A stretch of 64,000 nt of DNA from Strongylocentrotus droebachiensis (GCA_035222895.1 JAVYIG010007199.1:41711-105710), one strand, 5' to 3'. Positions 1 to 11,110 are shown, counted from the stretch's first letter. The notes: a model not told the origin generated them from the letters alone. Numbers and translations: made by a program.

Positions 1-1389
1 CGAGAACCATTTATTTCCATTTAGGCAGTCAATTGCCTCCTGAATCAGAGGAACTGCATACTGGTCAGGAATCGTGCGCGAATTGAGGGTGCGGAAGTCT
101 ACGCACATTCTCAAACTCCCATTCTTCTTGCGAACAAGAACAATTGGAGAAGCGTATGGGCTTCGCGACTCTTTGATTACCTTGTGATCAAGTAGCTGCT
201 GCAGATGCTGTTGCAGATCCTTCAAGTCTGAAGGGGCTACCCTCCTAGATCTCTCCCTGAATGGAGTGCTGTCATTGACGTTGATCTGATGCTCAGCATA
301 GGCAGAACATCCCAGGTCAAAGTCATGCCTGGAGAACACAGTTTTCCTCCGCCTACACTGATGTAGAAGGCGTTCCTTCCATTCAGGGGTTATGGGGCCC
401 CAACTGATAGGGAGGTCCGCAACATCGATATCATGTGGAATGGTAGTGCCCATTTCTGCGCTGGTAGCAGAAGATGATGCATGGATGGCATTAGTAGAGC
501 CCTGATTGGGAGGTTGGCGGCACCACTCTGGGATGAATAGATCAGCCAGTGGGCAGTTCCCAGGGATGGTGATTTGCTTTGAGCTCTTATTGACAAGTAG
601 AACTTCGACCTTACAAAAGGCTTCCCCAGGGACTTCAACTACCGAGGGTATCACTTCTAAGCCCTTTGCTAACCTAGTTGGGGAATGGGACTCAATGACC
701 GCAGTCGCTGGTGCTCGGAGTGTGTTTCTACATTGACCTATTATGGTATGACTGCTATGAGGTGGAATATTAATTTCATGTTTCTTTCTTGATCTGATGG
801 TGCCGAGTTTACCGTCGGCGGGGAGTGTCTGTTTCTTAGAGAGAGAAGAATAGATATCCTTACACACAGGACTGATTTGCAAAGTCTGTGCAAATCGAAC
901 CCCAGCTAACCTCTTACAGGACTCAAAGCAATTCCGGAAAAGACCGGAATTTGTCCCTATAACCACTGAATAGGTTCTTTGATGCTGAGCATCTGGCACT
1001 ACTAGGGCTAGAGTACTGAACTGGGTTCCTGTCCCACTAAAGGCCTTCTCAAATCCAATATTAACATAGGCATAGCCTAAGTAAGGTAGAGTTCCGTCAC
1101 CGCCATGATAGAGCACTAGATCCCTCATAGGATGCAACTCTCGGTCGAGCCTAGCAAATAAGCTCTTTTGAATGAGTGTGACCTGAGAGCCGCTATCTAT
1201 GAGGGAAGTAGTCTCTATCCCATCCACCCAGCACTTCTGGGTGATACTGTCCCCAACCAGTCCTGGAGGAACATCGCATACTTGTTGGGGTGCAGTACTT
1301 AGGTGGACTCCTGGTCTCCCCTTACCAGGCGTCCTTTGGCGTTTCCCTGCTTGCCTAGTATAAACTGGATCAATTTCTTGTTGATAGCT
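1..1389 (-). CDS. pol: Ty3/Gypsy-type Pol (protease and start of reverse transcriptase), partial, -1 frame relative to Gag
   Basis: I read every codon of this frame (top-strand triplets starting at 1, 4, 7...). There is no stop from 1389 down to base 1, so the frame is open for about 463 codons and leaves the window. An aspartic protease active site L-I-D-S-G-S-Q-V-T lies at about 1203-1177 (the D-S-G triad is codons 1197-1189). The N-terminal part of a reverse transcriptase follows at about 270-1: a 'STPFRERSRRVAP' segment, then SPYASPIVLVRKKNGSLRMC and VDFRTLNSRTIPDQYAVPLI, which are typical of Ty3/Gypsy RT motifs 1-2. The catalytic YxDD motif, RNase H and integrase would lie left of the window. 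There is no ATG at the head of the frame. It is reached from Gag by -1 frameshifting at 1341-1347. The long open frame suggests a young or recently active copy. Family assignment is from recognised motifs; the exact clade is not determined. Confidence 0.88.
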
Positions 1390-2699
1390 TCAGGGGCAGC
1401 TGGGCTGTTGCATATTCTACTGATATGCCCTACCTCCCCACACTTGAAGCAGATGACCTCAGATGTGTTGCCTTGTGGCCTGGGAGGAGGCGGCCTGTGA
1501 GGAGTCTGCTGGATTGGGGTGGATTCAGAGGGGATAGAAGTTCGAGAAATTTGGACTGGTTGAACTGGGGCCTCCACACGGTTATGTGCGGCGGCACGCT
1601 TACCTGGGTCTACTCTTTGTCTCGGCCGGGCGAGGCTGGCCTTCATGGAGTCTTCTTCCTCCTGCTTCCTTACAGAGGATAATAACTGCAGAAATGAAGG
1701 AGGGTGGGTTAATTTATCGCGGAGTTGTAAGTTGATCAGGAGCATCTCATTATACAAGATGCCTCTGATAAACTGCTTTAGTCTTACCTGATTGGAGTCT
1801 GTAGGTTTTACTACTCCACGCCTCACTACCTGTCTCAGTATCTCCTGTAGGCGAGAAAGATACTCGGAGGGTCGCTCGCCCTCGAGCTGCGTGGTGTTAT
1901 GGAATTTGACGAACAGCTCATCGTCAGTGTTCGTGTCCCCATAGGCCAAATCTAAAGCCTTTAGGTACTCATACGAGTCTGCGTGTGGGAGCTCACGGCG
2001 GAGGTCACTAATGATGCTCGACGCAGGAGGGCGCAGCGCCTCGCGAATACGCTTTCGGCGCTCGCCATCTCCGAGATCCTGCCACTCATCCATCTGACCC
2101 TCAACGTGCTCTATCCACAAAGGATAAGTGTCCTCATCGCGCGCGGGGTTCCTCGCGCCTGAGAAACAGCGCAATTTTCTGTAGTTTGCTGTAAGCGCGC
2201 ACCTTGATAACGATGCAGACAAAGAAGGGACTTCCCGGTCTAAGTTACTTGTGGCTGGGCTAGGGCTAGGGGAAACATTTTCTTTCTTGGAAACCTCTTC
2301 TTTAAGTAATGCGGCTTCTTTAGCTTTCTTCCATTCGTCTACCAACCCACTATCCTTTAAGTCCTTAATGTTTACCCTACCTCCTTTCGAGGGGTCCCTT
2401 TCTTCCAACCTAACTACCTGGCACACAGTGTCCCCATCTACAGATATATGGATTTCCCTCCCTACACCGACAATGGGAGTGGCTCCCTCAAACATACAGA
2501 GTATTAATGTTTCATTATTTTTCGGCTCATTCTTTCTGAGTATCCCACTTAACGTGGGAAATCGATCCGAAATTGCCAGGGCAAATACCTCATCAGGCAT
2601 TGCCATTGTCGGAGTTACAAGTAGGAGGGCATTATCTGCTGTTATTCCCTCCTCCTTGCACCACTCCTGCCCAAATTCTTTCAAACTGTTCGCTGCCAT
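1299..2699 (-). CDS. gag: PNMA-like Gag polyprotein of a Ty3/Gypsy-type retrotransposon
   Basis: A 466-residue open frame from ATG 2699-2697; an in-frame TTG at 2720 only extends the open frame and is not a likely start. Residues 1-100 begin MAANSLKEFGQEWCKEEGIT followed by ALLLVTP, which resembles the N-terminal (RRM-like) domain of vertebrate PNMA proteins (short acidic helix with 'DWC', then ALLV). The middle (about 170-370) has the PNMA/Gypsy capsid pattern: KLRCFSGARNP, then YPLWIEHVEGQMDEW, LRPPASSIISDLRR and YEYLKALDLAYGD. A basic, proline-rich stretch leads to one CCHC zinc knuckle at residues 417-430 (C-F-K-C-x4-H-x4-C), expected to bind RNA. Gag ends at 1299, 13 codons after a slippery heptamer that gives access to Pol. 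It could be mistaken for a domesticated PNMA gene, but the adjacent open protease-RT frame and primer-binding site argue for a complete retrotransposon. Confidence 0.9.
   Translation of the reverse strand: MAANSLKEFGQEWCKEEGITADNALLLVTPTMAMPDEVFALAISDRFPTLSGILRKNEPKNNETLILCMFEGATPIVGVGREIHISVDGDTVCQVVRLEERDPSKGGRVNIKDLKDSGLVDEWKKAKEAALLKEEVSKKENVSPSPSPATSNLDREVPSLSASLSRCALTANYRKLRCFSGARNPARDEDTYPLWIEHVEGQMDEWQDLGDGERRKRIREALRPPASSIISDLRRELPHADSYEYLKALDLAYGDTNTDDELFVKFHNTTQLEGERPSEYLSRLQEILRQVVRRGVVKPTDSNQVRLKQFIRGILYNEMLLINLQLRDKLTHPPSFLQLLSSVRKQEEEDSMKASLARPRQRVDPGKRAAAHNRVEAPVQPVQISRTSIPSESTPIQQTPHRPPPPRPQGNTSEVICFKCGEVGHISRICNSPAAPEAINKKLIQFILGKQGNAKGRLVRGDQEST
1305..1347 (-). promoter_or_regulatory. 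Programmed -1 ribosomal frameshift signal at the gag-pol junction
   Basis: On the minus strand the heptamer G GGA AAC occupies 1347-1341, with GGA and AAC in the Gag frame, matching the X XXY YYZ rule. A 6-nt spacer (1340-1335) follows. Then comes a hairpin: GGAC (1334-1331) pairs with GTCC (1308-1305), a one-base mismatch (1330 with 1309), and CCTGG (1329-1325) pairs with CCAGG (1314-1310), closing a 10-nt loop. Pol is in the -1 frame here and stays open. All three parts (frame, heptamer, spacer plus stem) are seen directly. A pseudoknot with further downstream sequence was not established. Confidence 0.87.
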
Positions 2700-2904
2700 T
2701 GCTTCTACTAACTTGTGCAAGTGTTGGCTCTTAAACTCTTAACTATAATGACAAAGACAATTACTAAGCCTTCAACAATGTATACTACTAACTGCTTACA
2801 CTAGCAATTAAAACTTAATAAACAGAGAATGTTAATCAATTCCAATGTAATTATAAAGTATCTATCAAATAAGTAATATTAATTATGCATATATGCAAAT
2901 TTAG

Positions 2905-2922
2905 TTCCCGGACAAGCCCCCA
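2905..2922 (-). other. Retrotransposon primer-binding site, tRNA-Pro type
   Basis: The minus strand reads TGGGGGCTTGTCCGGGAA, differing at two positions from the well-known tRNA-Pro primer-binding site of murine leukaemia virus type retroviruses. It lies about 200 nt upstream of the Gag ATG and 5 nt inside the proposed LTR edge, which is where a primer site belongs. Confidence 0.7.
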
Positions 2923-3319
2923 ATTTATGTAACCCGAATGTCACAATTTCCCAGGTCCATAAATAAAGAAATTACACTTGAGGTTACGTTTTAACAAAAT
3001 AACCTGGCAATGCCTTTATTAGCTCGTTGTCAATAACAACTGCAAATCAAGTAAACATTGAAATAAACAAAACTTCCACAACTTACAACTATAACATTAT
3101 AAGGTATTGTAACTTATAACTAAACCGACTATTATCTAAATATTAAAGTAACCAAATTATTAAATGTTCATGAACTCGCTTGCGATACGCGGTTGATCAA
3201 TATATCCGGCGTCTCTGTGTCGTTGAAGAGGACGTCGCAGCACGCAGAACACAGGAACAAGTTGAACGATAGCTTGAAGCTTGATGAATTTCATCAATTA
3301 AAAGACTCTTGTAAAAGTC

Positions 3320-3396
3320 CTAGTAAAAGACTGATCTAGTAAAAGATCCACCTAGTAAAAGATCCACCTAGTAAAAGATCCACCTAGTAAAAGAGG
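3320..3396. repeat. 16-bp tandem repeat inside the candidate LTR
   Basis: The unit CTAGTAAAAGATCCAC starts at 3320, 3336, 3352, 3368 and 3384, an exact 16-bp period. A further CTAGTAAAAG occurs at 4141-4150. Tandem repeats in LTRs often act as enhancer-like elements; no function is shown here. Confidence 0.85.
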
Positions 3397-4992
3397 ATAA
3401 TAAACAGAACTCTTCTAACAAAACGTTCCTTAAGAGAGGGAAAGATATATATATATATATATATATCTATATAACAAGCTCGTATCTCAATAGATTAAAT
3501 AAAGGAAAGAATGAGAGTTTGCCTCTTAATTTATCTAATTAACTTTGGAAGAATCAATGCGATTCTGTCAACTAATTTACTCAGTTATACCTTGGTTCAA
3601 TTCATGGTTAATATGATACAATCCTTTTCATAATAGTACTTATCCCATGTTAGTAATACATATATAATATGTATACATCACAATAACTGCATGTAATGAA
3701 GATGGCATAGCGCACCAACTGTTCAGTAGAGTTTTCATTCATAACCATAATGAACAGCAAATACACATTACCAGTACATCAGTAGATAAGGTTAGTAAAT
3801 CTTATCTACAAACAAGTATCTCAAACCACCAAAACTCTTCATAAATCATTTCTTCACAGCCTGCCTCTGTAATAGCAGTTGGCTTAAATATAGAATCAGG
3901 AATCAGTATACTAACTGCAAAATAATCTTACATATAATCTTTTCTTCTCATTTAACTGAATTGTTTGATCAGCGGAAAGAATCAATCTTGTATAACATAT
4001 TACTGCATTAAAAGTTATATAATGTATGCTACAGTCTCAAACTACACTCAGAGTCATACAAGCAAAATATAGATATCATCATAATATACCCACACCTCAT
4101 ACAACAGAATAATGAAAGCAAACATAGCAAAAGTTCTTACCTAGTAAAAGAGCCAACACTTGCTTGCAATATAAAAATCAGGAACTGAGATGATAACCAT
4201 GCAACTCATAAAGGTTGAAGTTGGATGAAATGCCCAATGAAATATAACACAGGAAACTCTCTTAAACTTAGAGAAGCTTGAAGAATATAAAGTTGATATA
4301 TACGTTTTGTATATGTTTCGAAGAAGAAAATCAGGTAGAGGCTACAGATATATTTAGTAGCACATGCTCCAATATGGAGATTGAATATATACAGGGTAGT
4401 GTTCGAAGCAATGGCAGCTGGGCAGAGAATGAGCTGGAAACTTAAAGTGTCAAAGTTTTATTAAACTGTCCAGACCCACATTACCCTTCCTTCCAACTAG
4501 ACGTCTTATTGGTTACCTAACATCATGTGATAGGACCAAGCTTGCATCCTTAACTAAAACAACCCATCCTTTGTCTCAAACCCAATACTCCAAGCCAGCT
4601 CTCTACAGCATGGTCTTAATTAAAGCTCGCCTTTTCTTAGAACAACCACTTTAAAACTATACTTCTCCTGAATACAGAGATTAAACAGTAGCAACATCCT
4701 GAAGGGACACAATCTACCTGCAAACACCACTTAAGTAAAGAGGGTCCTATTAAAGGGAATAGACAAAGGGGAAAGGGCACCGAATTCTGTGGGAGACAAT
4801 ATAATCCCAAACACTGTGTCCAGTGTTATTGATGGTCAAAGCTCTAGCAAATAAGCTATCTACCAGCAATAGTTCTAAAACTGGGAGAAGAAAATAATCT
4901 GGGTGAGAACAAACCTATATTGCACTAAACTGCATAAGGAGCACAAAGCAGAGTTTGTTTCTTAGAAGTATGAGATGAAATGAATGGATACA

Positions 4993-5068
4993 AAGAGAGA
5001 GAGAGAGATAGAGAGAGAGAGAGACAAGAGAGAGAGAAAGAGAGAGAGAGAGATAGAGATAGAGATAG
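4993..5068. repeat. GA-rich microsatellite
   Basis: A run of GA dinucleotides interrupted by GATA units. Open frames across it are serine/leucine or glutamate/arginine low-complexity shadows. Confidence 0.9.
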
Positions 5069-7287
5069 GAAAAGAATAAATAACAAAATATGATTTTAGT
5101 AACTGCCATTTTTATGGGGGTTACATATATTTTATTGGTTTTTAATGTGGAAAATAAATGAAATGAAATGAAATGAAATGTAATACTAAGAAGGTAAAAT
5201 TACTTTTACACCTGTTTAGTCAAACTTGTGCAACTACTGAATTGAAAACTGTCTCTTAAAACACTGTAAAAAGAGAAAGAAATTCGATCTAAAATCAAGT
5301 GAAACCAAATCATGGTATTGGCCATTAGGCATTAGTAATTAGAAAGTGCATACGCTGAACTGAAATAGGATAGTAAATACTTAGTAATTAAATCTGTGTT
5401 CAAAGGCTAATGAGGACTAAGTCAACTAGCATATCAGAACATGAAGTTTTTTTCATTGGTGTGTGACATTTATTAAAGAGTAATCTCAACAAATTTATAT
5501 TAATGTAGAACGAGGTCTTTGGTTATTGAGGTAGCTTCAAGAAGCACACGCCCCCCTCATCGAACAGCATTAAAATGAGAGGAACTCAAAATTAAACAGG
5601 AAACAAAAGCAAGAGGGGGTGAAGTAAAGTGAATAGAAGATATACTACCCCCCGCACTTTGTTTAAAGGCCTCGTTTAATTCGTATTTTATCCGAGTAAG
5701 AATAGTGCCCTCCTCCCTCTCCCATTCTCATGAGGTCGACCCCCTAAAAATGTGGAGCCATGCTACGCCACTGTCTTTGGTACTGAATATTTAATTTTTA
5801 CTTTCGAATTGTTGTTTTGGGTTTATCATAATACACTTTTTTAGTTTTTAGCAGGTCCACAGTAATGCATTCCAGAAGTTCATGATTAGCATTGAAACAA
5901 TAGAGAATTATTGTGATTATGATGATGTTCATTGCATTCCATGTGTTTGATTAAATTAATTCTTTACTAAGAGGAGGAGGAGGAAACATAAAATGATCCA
6001 TGCTCTGCAATCAATTAGTGGTGGATTCGTCGATGTGTTCTTTCAAGATTAAATATTAGTCTGCCAAGAATATTCTGAGGCCACGGTAGAATTAAAACAA
6101 ATTACACCCAGAAAATAAGATAGGCGTATTTATAGTTTAAAATTTATTTTGTTGATGGTAATACGAGTTCTATTTTTAACGACAGATGATCATTGTTTCG
6201 TTGATCTCATTGTTATCAATTTTAAAAGTAAATTTCTTGAGCCAAATTTCTGTTGTTGATTAATTTTTCTTGGCTTTGGTTCAACTGATTGTTATGGGTT
6301 CGTTCTCAGGGACAAAATGGATACATTACATAGTTCTGCGCTTCAACGCTCATGAGAATGTAGGCGTCTATGATGTTGTTGTTGATGATGATGAGATGAT
6401 GGTAGTGATGGTGATTCACAGTATTTAACAACAAAAAGGCGCTAATATTCTTTTAAGGAGGTTCAAAGACGCATTTAAAAGTTGAACATGGACTTTGTAG
6501 AAGGTGCTGTACACAAAATAGCTCACTTTGATAATGAAAACTTGGAAGTACTGGATTCAACTCTTTCTTTCAATACTTAGAACTTCTCTTTTTTTCTCAT
6601 ATAATTTTCAATTGAAAGAATATGAAAGGGGCGCGCATGTACGACATTTGCCCCTCTATTAGTAATTCTCCTATGAAAAAAACCCCCACAATATCCACTA
6701 ACAGATGAGTTGTAAAAACAAGTTGTGCAGCTTTCTTTTTCTCAAACGTGCCCACAATCTCACACGGGCATAGTAATTTCACCGCACTACACCATACACA
6801 ATACATGTACTTCAATCAAGAATTGTATAAGAACAATTCGCCTAATGCTCTTTTTAAGACATATGGATTAAGGAAAACATAATTGTTGTTTTTAAAGCCA
6901 CAGTCGTTGGTACTTATACTTATCTGCTCCCCGCCTTATTTCATTATCGTCTTACAAGCCCTTACAAGAACTAAAACCGTCTGACCAGTCGCGCGCGCGC
7001 GCGCTTTTGCCCTTGTTCAGTCAGCGGCACCTGTCGTCTGCTAGCTGGATCTTTCACCCGCCATCACCTTGCCCCGCTGGGGGCCTTTTGTTCGCTGGGT
7101 CATTGTTCAAGTGATTTCTGACCACATCGCCCCGCACGCGCAAGCCACCGACGAAACAGATTGAGACCTCAGCCTTATTCTTACCCCCGATCCTGACACG
7201 TCGTGTTTTCTTAAACCGATCTGAAGTTATTTTCTCTCCTTTTTCTTTAGTCTTTTCTTTTTTCCCCTTTCTCCCACCTTTCTCTGC

Positions 7288-7335
<48 letters not shown>

Positions 7336-7960
7336 ATCTTGCAATTTCTCCCTCTCCTTACAAAAAAATATGTATCCGATATTCCTTGCTCTTTCAATAG
7401 TTTCCTTTGTATCATATCTCTGGCTTTTAACTCGCCCGTAAACAGCAATTTGGATCCTTAACATATTTTGATCATTTTAATATTAGAATCATTAATGTCA
7501 GTTCCTACATCGGAAAAAATGAGAAAATCTTTTTTAAATCGGTTCATCCCTTTATATATTATTAAAAGAAAAACAAATAGTGAGTTTCCGGCATTAGAAC
7601 AAAAATGTCCCCAACCCCCAAGTCAAAACGATTGCATAATAATTTATACGAATCAACCTCCGGCTTCTCTAGACAAGAAATAATACAAAAATCCACTTTG
7701 CATAATTGCGATTTCGTTTGGCTAATATGACCGTAATCATTGTCCAATAAGCAATTAACTGACCGCAGTCACTGGACATGTGGTACGCTGGACACTGCAG
7801 ATGGACTCAAGCTAATATAATCACTCTACAGCTTCACGCAGTTCATTATTTTTTGTTAAAACATGACATTTTGTTCCCAAATGAGCCCCCAAAATACGGC
7901 AATCTGCCGTAGAGATTACGCGCGATAAAATGAAGGAAAAAATGTCGTAAACTCATTCAG

Positions 7961-8016
7961 CTGGGAAGCAATTAGGGCGTTAACTCCTTGTAATGGTAAC
8001 GCCCTTCTGGCTCCCA
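7961..8016. repeat. Imperfect palindrome, GCCAGAAGG family
   Basis: CTGGGA...TCCCAG outer arms and GGGCGTTA...TAACGCCC inner arms form a 56-nt hairpin containing CCCTTCTGGC. It resembles the palindromes at 8741-8784 and 59236-59292. Confidence 0.55.
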
Positions 8017-8740
8017 GATGGACTTTAGGGAAAAGGATAAGCACGCCTAGTATTCCAACGAAATTCCTATCATATTTCTCGCAAGTTACCGTTCATTGTA
8101 ATCGCGGGAGAATTACAAATAATCGTTTGAAGAATACAGTTCCAGAATATAAAATATTTATTGCAAATTACCATTCGGTATTCGGTATTAAGCATCTAAT
8201 TTGTTCAGAAATAAGTTATCAATGAATTTCCTTTAGATTGTTCTTGTGATCTTTCCTTCTCTGAAATCACAACTATTGGATATAGAGTGTCAAATTTGCC
8301 ACACAACATTTTCTAAAGACAAATTTTTCAAGGTGGGCGGGAAAAAAGGAAAGAAAGAAAGACAGTAATAAAGAAAGGGAGAGAGAAAAAAAAATGCTTG
8401 AGCTTTAGGACACTATCGACTATTAATCCGCGGCACGCGAACGCGCGTGCGTACTAATAACCCACACGCATTATTGTCGACCTCAAAATTGGGAACCTTT
8501 AGGGGTCAGCGCTTACCCCCACCACGCCCCATCTGTCTTTTGGACCGTCCGCAAATAGTTGTTATTTTATGTTGACATGTGTGGGTCGTGATCTGAAGCC
8601 AGAATGGGCGTTTGGTCAGTGGTCAATAAAATGATGGAGTTTGAGTAATTAATTAAAACTGCTCCTAAAATATTTGAAGTCTAGGCTATAAAGCAATGAA
8701 GAGTTTCTTCTTGTTTTCATTGAACATAATCGCTTGTACT

Positions 8741-8784
8741 GAGCCAGAAGGGCACTGTAACACAGAGTTAACGCTTTCTGGCTC
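8741..8784. repeat. Palindrome, GCCAGAAGG family
   Basis: GAGCCAGAAGG at the left and TTTCTGGCTC at the right enclose TAACACAGAGTTAAC. The 13-mer TAACACAGAGTTA recurs at about 59265-59279 in a similar palindrome. Confidence 0.6.
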
Positions 8785-9950
8785 TGAACAGAACGGCATT
8801 CCACGTCTGCTGAGATCCATAAGGCCGTTAAACCATATAGGCTTCACATCATTAACGCCCTTATAACTCTCAGCGGATAGTAGAGAATTTTCTTTAATGC
8901 GATTTGCAAACAATTCAGACAAAAAGAGATTCTTATTTCTTCTTTCCTTCTTATGTTTTTTTTTAATGAGGCATTTTTGAGATTTGTATTCCCCTCTAAA
9001 TACTACAGTTCTTAAATGTTATTATGAAATTCATAATCATTGGGGAAAACTTTGCAACAACAAAACTTTACTTAAAAAACTGTCAATATCTTTTTTGGGA
9101 ATTCGTTGATTGGCACATTTAGATGCTTGCCACTTTAACAATTTTTTCTATACTGTTGCTGAAAAGTTTGGTCAATAATTGAATTAAGAGAATTGCAACT
9201 TGCTAACAGTTTGAAAAGTTGAACATAAGTTATTGTTAACAGAATATTGTTTTATACTACTTTTTGTCCGTTTTTTTTCTTCATTCTTTTAAATTTCCTT
9301 TTAAGGAGATTTGGGCACTTGCCTTCAGTGTACAAATCATTTGGGAGTTTAAAATGTAGTTGCTAAATTTAACTGTTCCAAGCCACCAATGCTCATCATC
9401 TTTATTTTGTTTCTTTGAAATTAATTTGATATCGAACTGGATGCTATCATATTCATTGAAATTACTGAATGCAATGTTAGTGATTTTAATCACTTCATGG
9501 ATAGCGCATTATGGTGGAGAAGAAGGTGCAGATTGCCGAAAACTTTCCTTTGTTTTCTTGACATTTCTTTACATCGAACTATAACTCTGGGTGGAGGTGC
9601 ATCTGTTTTGCAAATTCATTCATTCCGATTTTTTTCTTTTCTTACTACGAACGATTTTAGTTCTTTACTTCCAACCCGCGTTCCCTGATTATTTTTTTCG
9701 CCATCGTTTTTTTCTTCTTCTTCTTCAAGAAACCTCAACGCGTGCACTCGAGTTGAACTTGAGGCGACGCTGAACGGACGCGTGCCAGGTTCCAAAATAA
9801 CAATTTATTACCACCCCATTCCGAAGCTCAAGCAACTCTTTTTTTTAATTTCCAGCCGTAAATCACAAAGTATTTATTATGGAAGAAGCACTTCTTTTCT
9901 TCCTTCTTTCATCCTCTATTTGCTAGCCATTATTCGTTTGCCTTTGTTCG

Positions 9951-11110
9951 TTAGAGAGAGATCCAAGAAATGCATGCACGCAACAGGTGACACGCCGCGT
10001 AAAATCGAGAGGGTCTGGTTCGCTCGCGAGTTTTGCGGGTTATTTATTCCCCTCTTCCCCCTTTTTTTTTACTCCGATCGGCAGAAGATAACAAAACTTT
10101 GGTAAATCTGACAGAAAAAAGGGTTATCCTTCTGCCACGTGCCAGCGAACAATAGACCCCAAATCGGGGCACCATTGACGAGGGGTCAGTCCTATTTGGC
10201 TGGCAGGTGCCACCGTCATCCCTGCTTTTTTCTCTCTCGTGATGGAGTGAAAAGAAAAAAGGGTTGTGGTGTTTTCGTTGTTTTGTCTGGATTGCGAGTG
10301 GAGCATGTGGCGGAGTGGTGCGAGATTGGGAGTGGGGTAGATGCCTGAAGATACGGGGCTGCATTCCTCTGCAAGTCTGCCGCGATCCGATGCACAGTCG
10401 ATGCGCGCGGCGAGGCGATGGATGGATGATGGGGCGACGGGGCCGAGCGAGCGAGCTGCACCTGCTCCACATCTCGCCTCCCTTGCAAGCCCTTCAAATC
10501 GACGGACTTGTTTGTTTCCCTATTGTCACCCGTCTGGTAAAATAGACACAATCCCTGGTCTAATAATAGCCCCAGCTTCTCGGCCGCGATTCGACCAACA
10601 TTGTCATACATCGGGATGAATGGGCGACACACGAGCACCGGCTATTATTCTTCCCCCATTCCCATACCCTTTTTGTTGACAACATTTCGGGCCTGGTTCG
10701 GCTGGCGTGCGCACCGCGGCCACGCACTCCGAGCCCTTACTACAGATCTTGATTTATATTTTATGAATGAGTGATTGTTCTCTGGCCGCCTGCGGCAGGT
10801 GCAAGAATCGCTCGCCTCGTCCCACCTTCCATCGTAATCCCCACACGTGCTTACTTCTATAATATGGCTTATTCCGAACAAAAACAATTGTTTCCCCCAC
10901 TTTTTTCTCTCCCCTTTCTCTTTCCTTCCCCTTCCCCGTCTGACTTGTATTGCCGTCATGTGGAGAAGCAACATGTTGGGGGCACGATGATAGTTTTTCA
11001 TCCTTTCTTCTCGCTTTCTGAATTTGGCGGGAACTTTACAGGTGCTACGTTCTTTCTTTCTGTTCTTGAATAAACGAATGAATGAGTGAATGGCCATTGG
11101 GTCTTTCATT
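9951..11110. other. GC- and CpG-richer non-coding block
   Basis: Locally richer in GC and CpG than its surroundings, with several E-box-like CACGTG, CAGGTG and CACCTG sites. Overlapping open frames occur on both strands, but none has a recognisable domain, splice frame or sensible start. It could be a CpG-rich promoter or enhancer, or an old repeat. No transcript direction can be assigned. Confidence 0.3.

Larger units (their letters stand above)
2928..5125 (-). mobile_element. Candidate 5' LTR of the retrotransposon
   Basis: The left edge is well placed: TGTAACCC starts 5 nt beyond the primer-binding site. The best matching far edge is GGGTTACA ending at 5125, giving an 8-bp terminal inverted repeat with TG...CA ends and a length of about 2.2 kb. 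That is long for this superfamily, and the partner LTR is outside the window, so the outer edge is inferred only. The interval holds a 16-bp tandem repeat, an (AT)n run near 3447-3466 and a GA-rich microsatellite near its outer edge. No coding sequence is visible in it. Confidence 0.42.
5126..9950. other. Gene-poor stretch with simple repeats
   Basis: No credible exon was found on either strand. It contains an AAATG pentamer run (about 5154-5180), a GC dinucleotide run (about 6991-7004), a TC microsatellite (about 7292-7330) and two palindromes listed separately. The open frames here are short and low complexity. Confidence 0.6.

Noticed and set aside
1303..1682. Plus-strand open frames across the gag region
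   Set aside because: They are antisense shadows of the well-supported minus-strand Gag and Pol frames and have no domain of their own.
2700..2720. Seven extra N-terminal Gag residues from an upstream TTG
   Set aside because: The first codon is TTG. The ATG at 2699 matches the expected PNMA-like start.
7227..7464. Charged E-R-rich proteins on the minus strand
   Set aside because: Translation of a TC/GA microsatellite.
10044..10638. Overlapping 90-140-residue frames in the CpG-rich block
   Set aside because: Frames overlap on both strands, none has a known motif or splice logic, and they arise from local GC richness.
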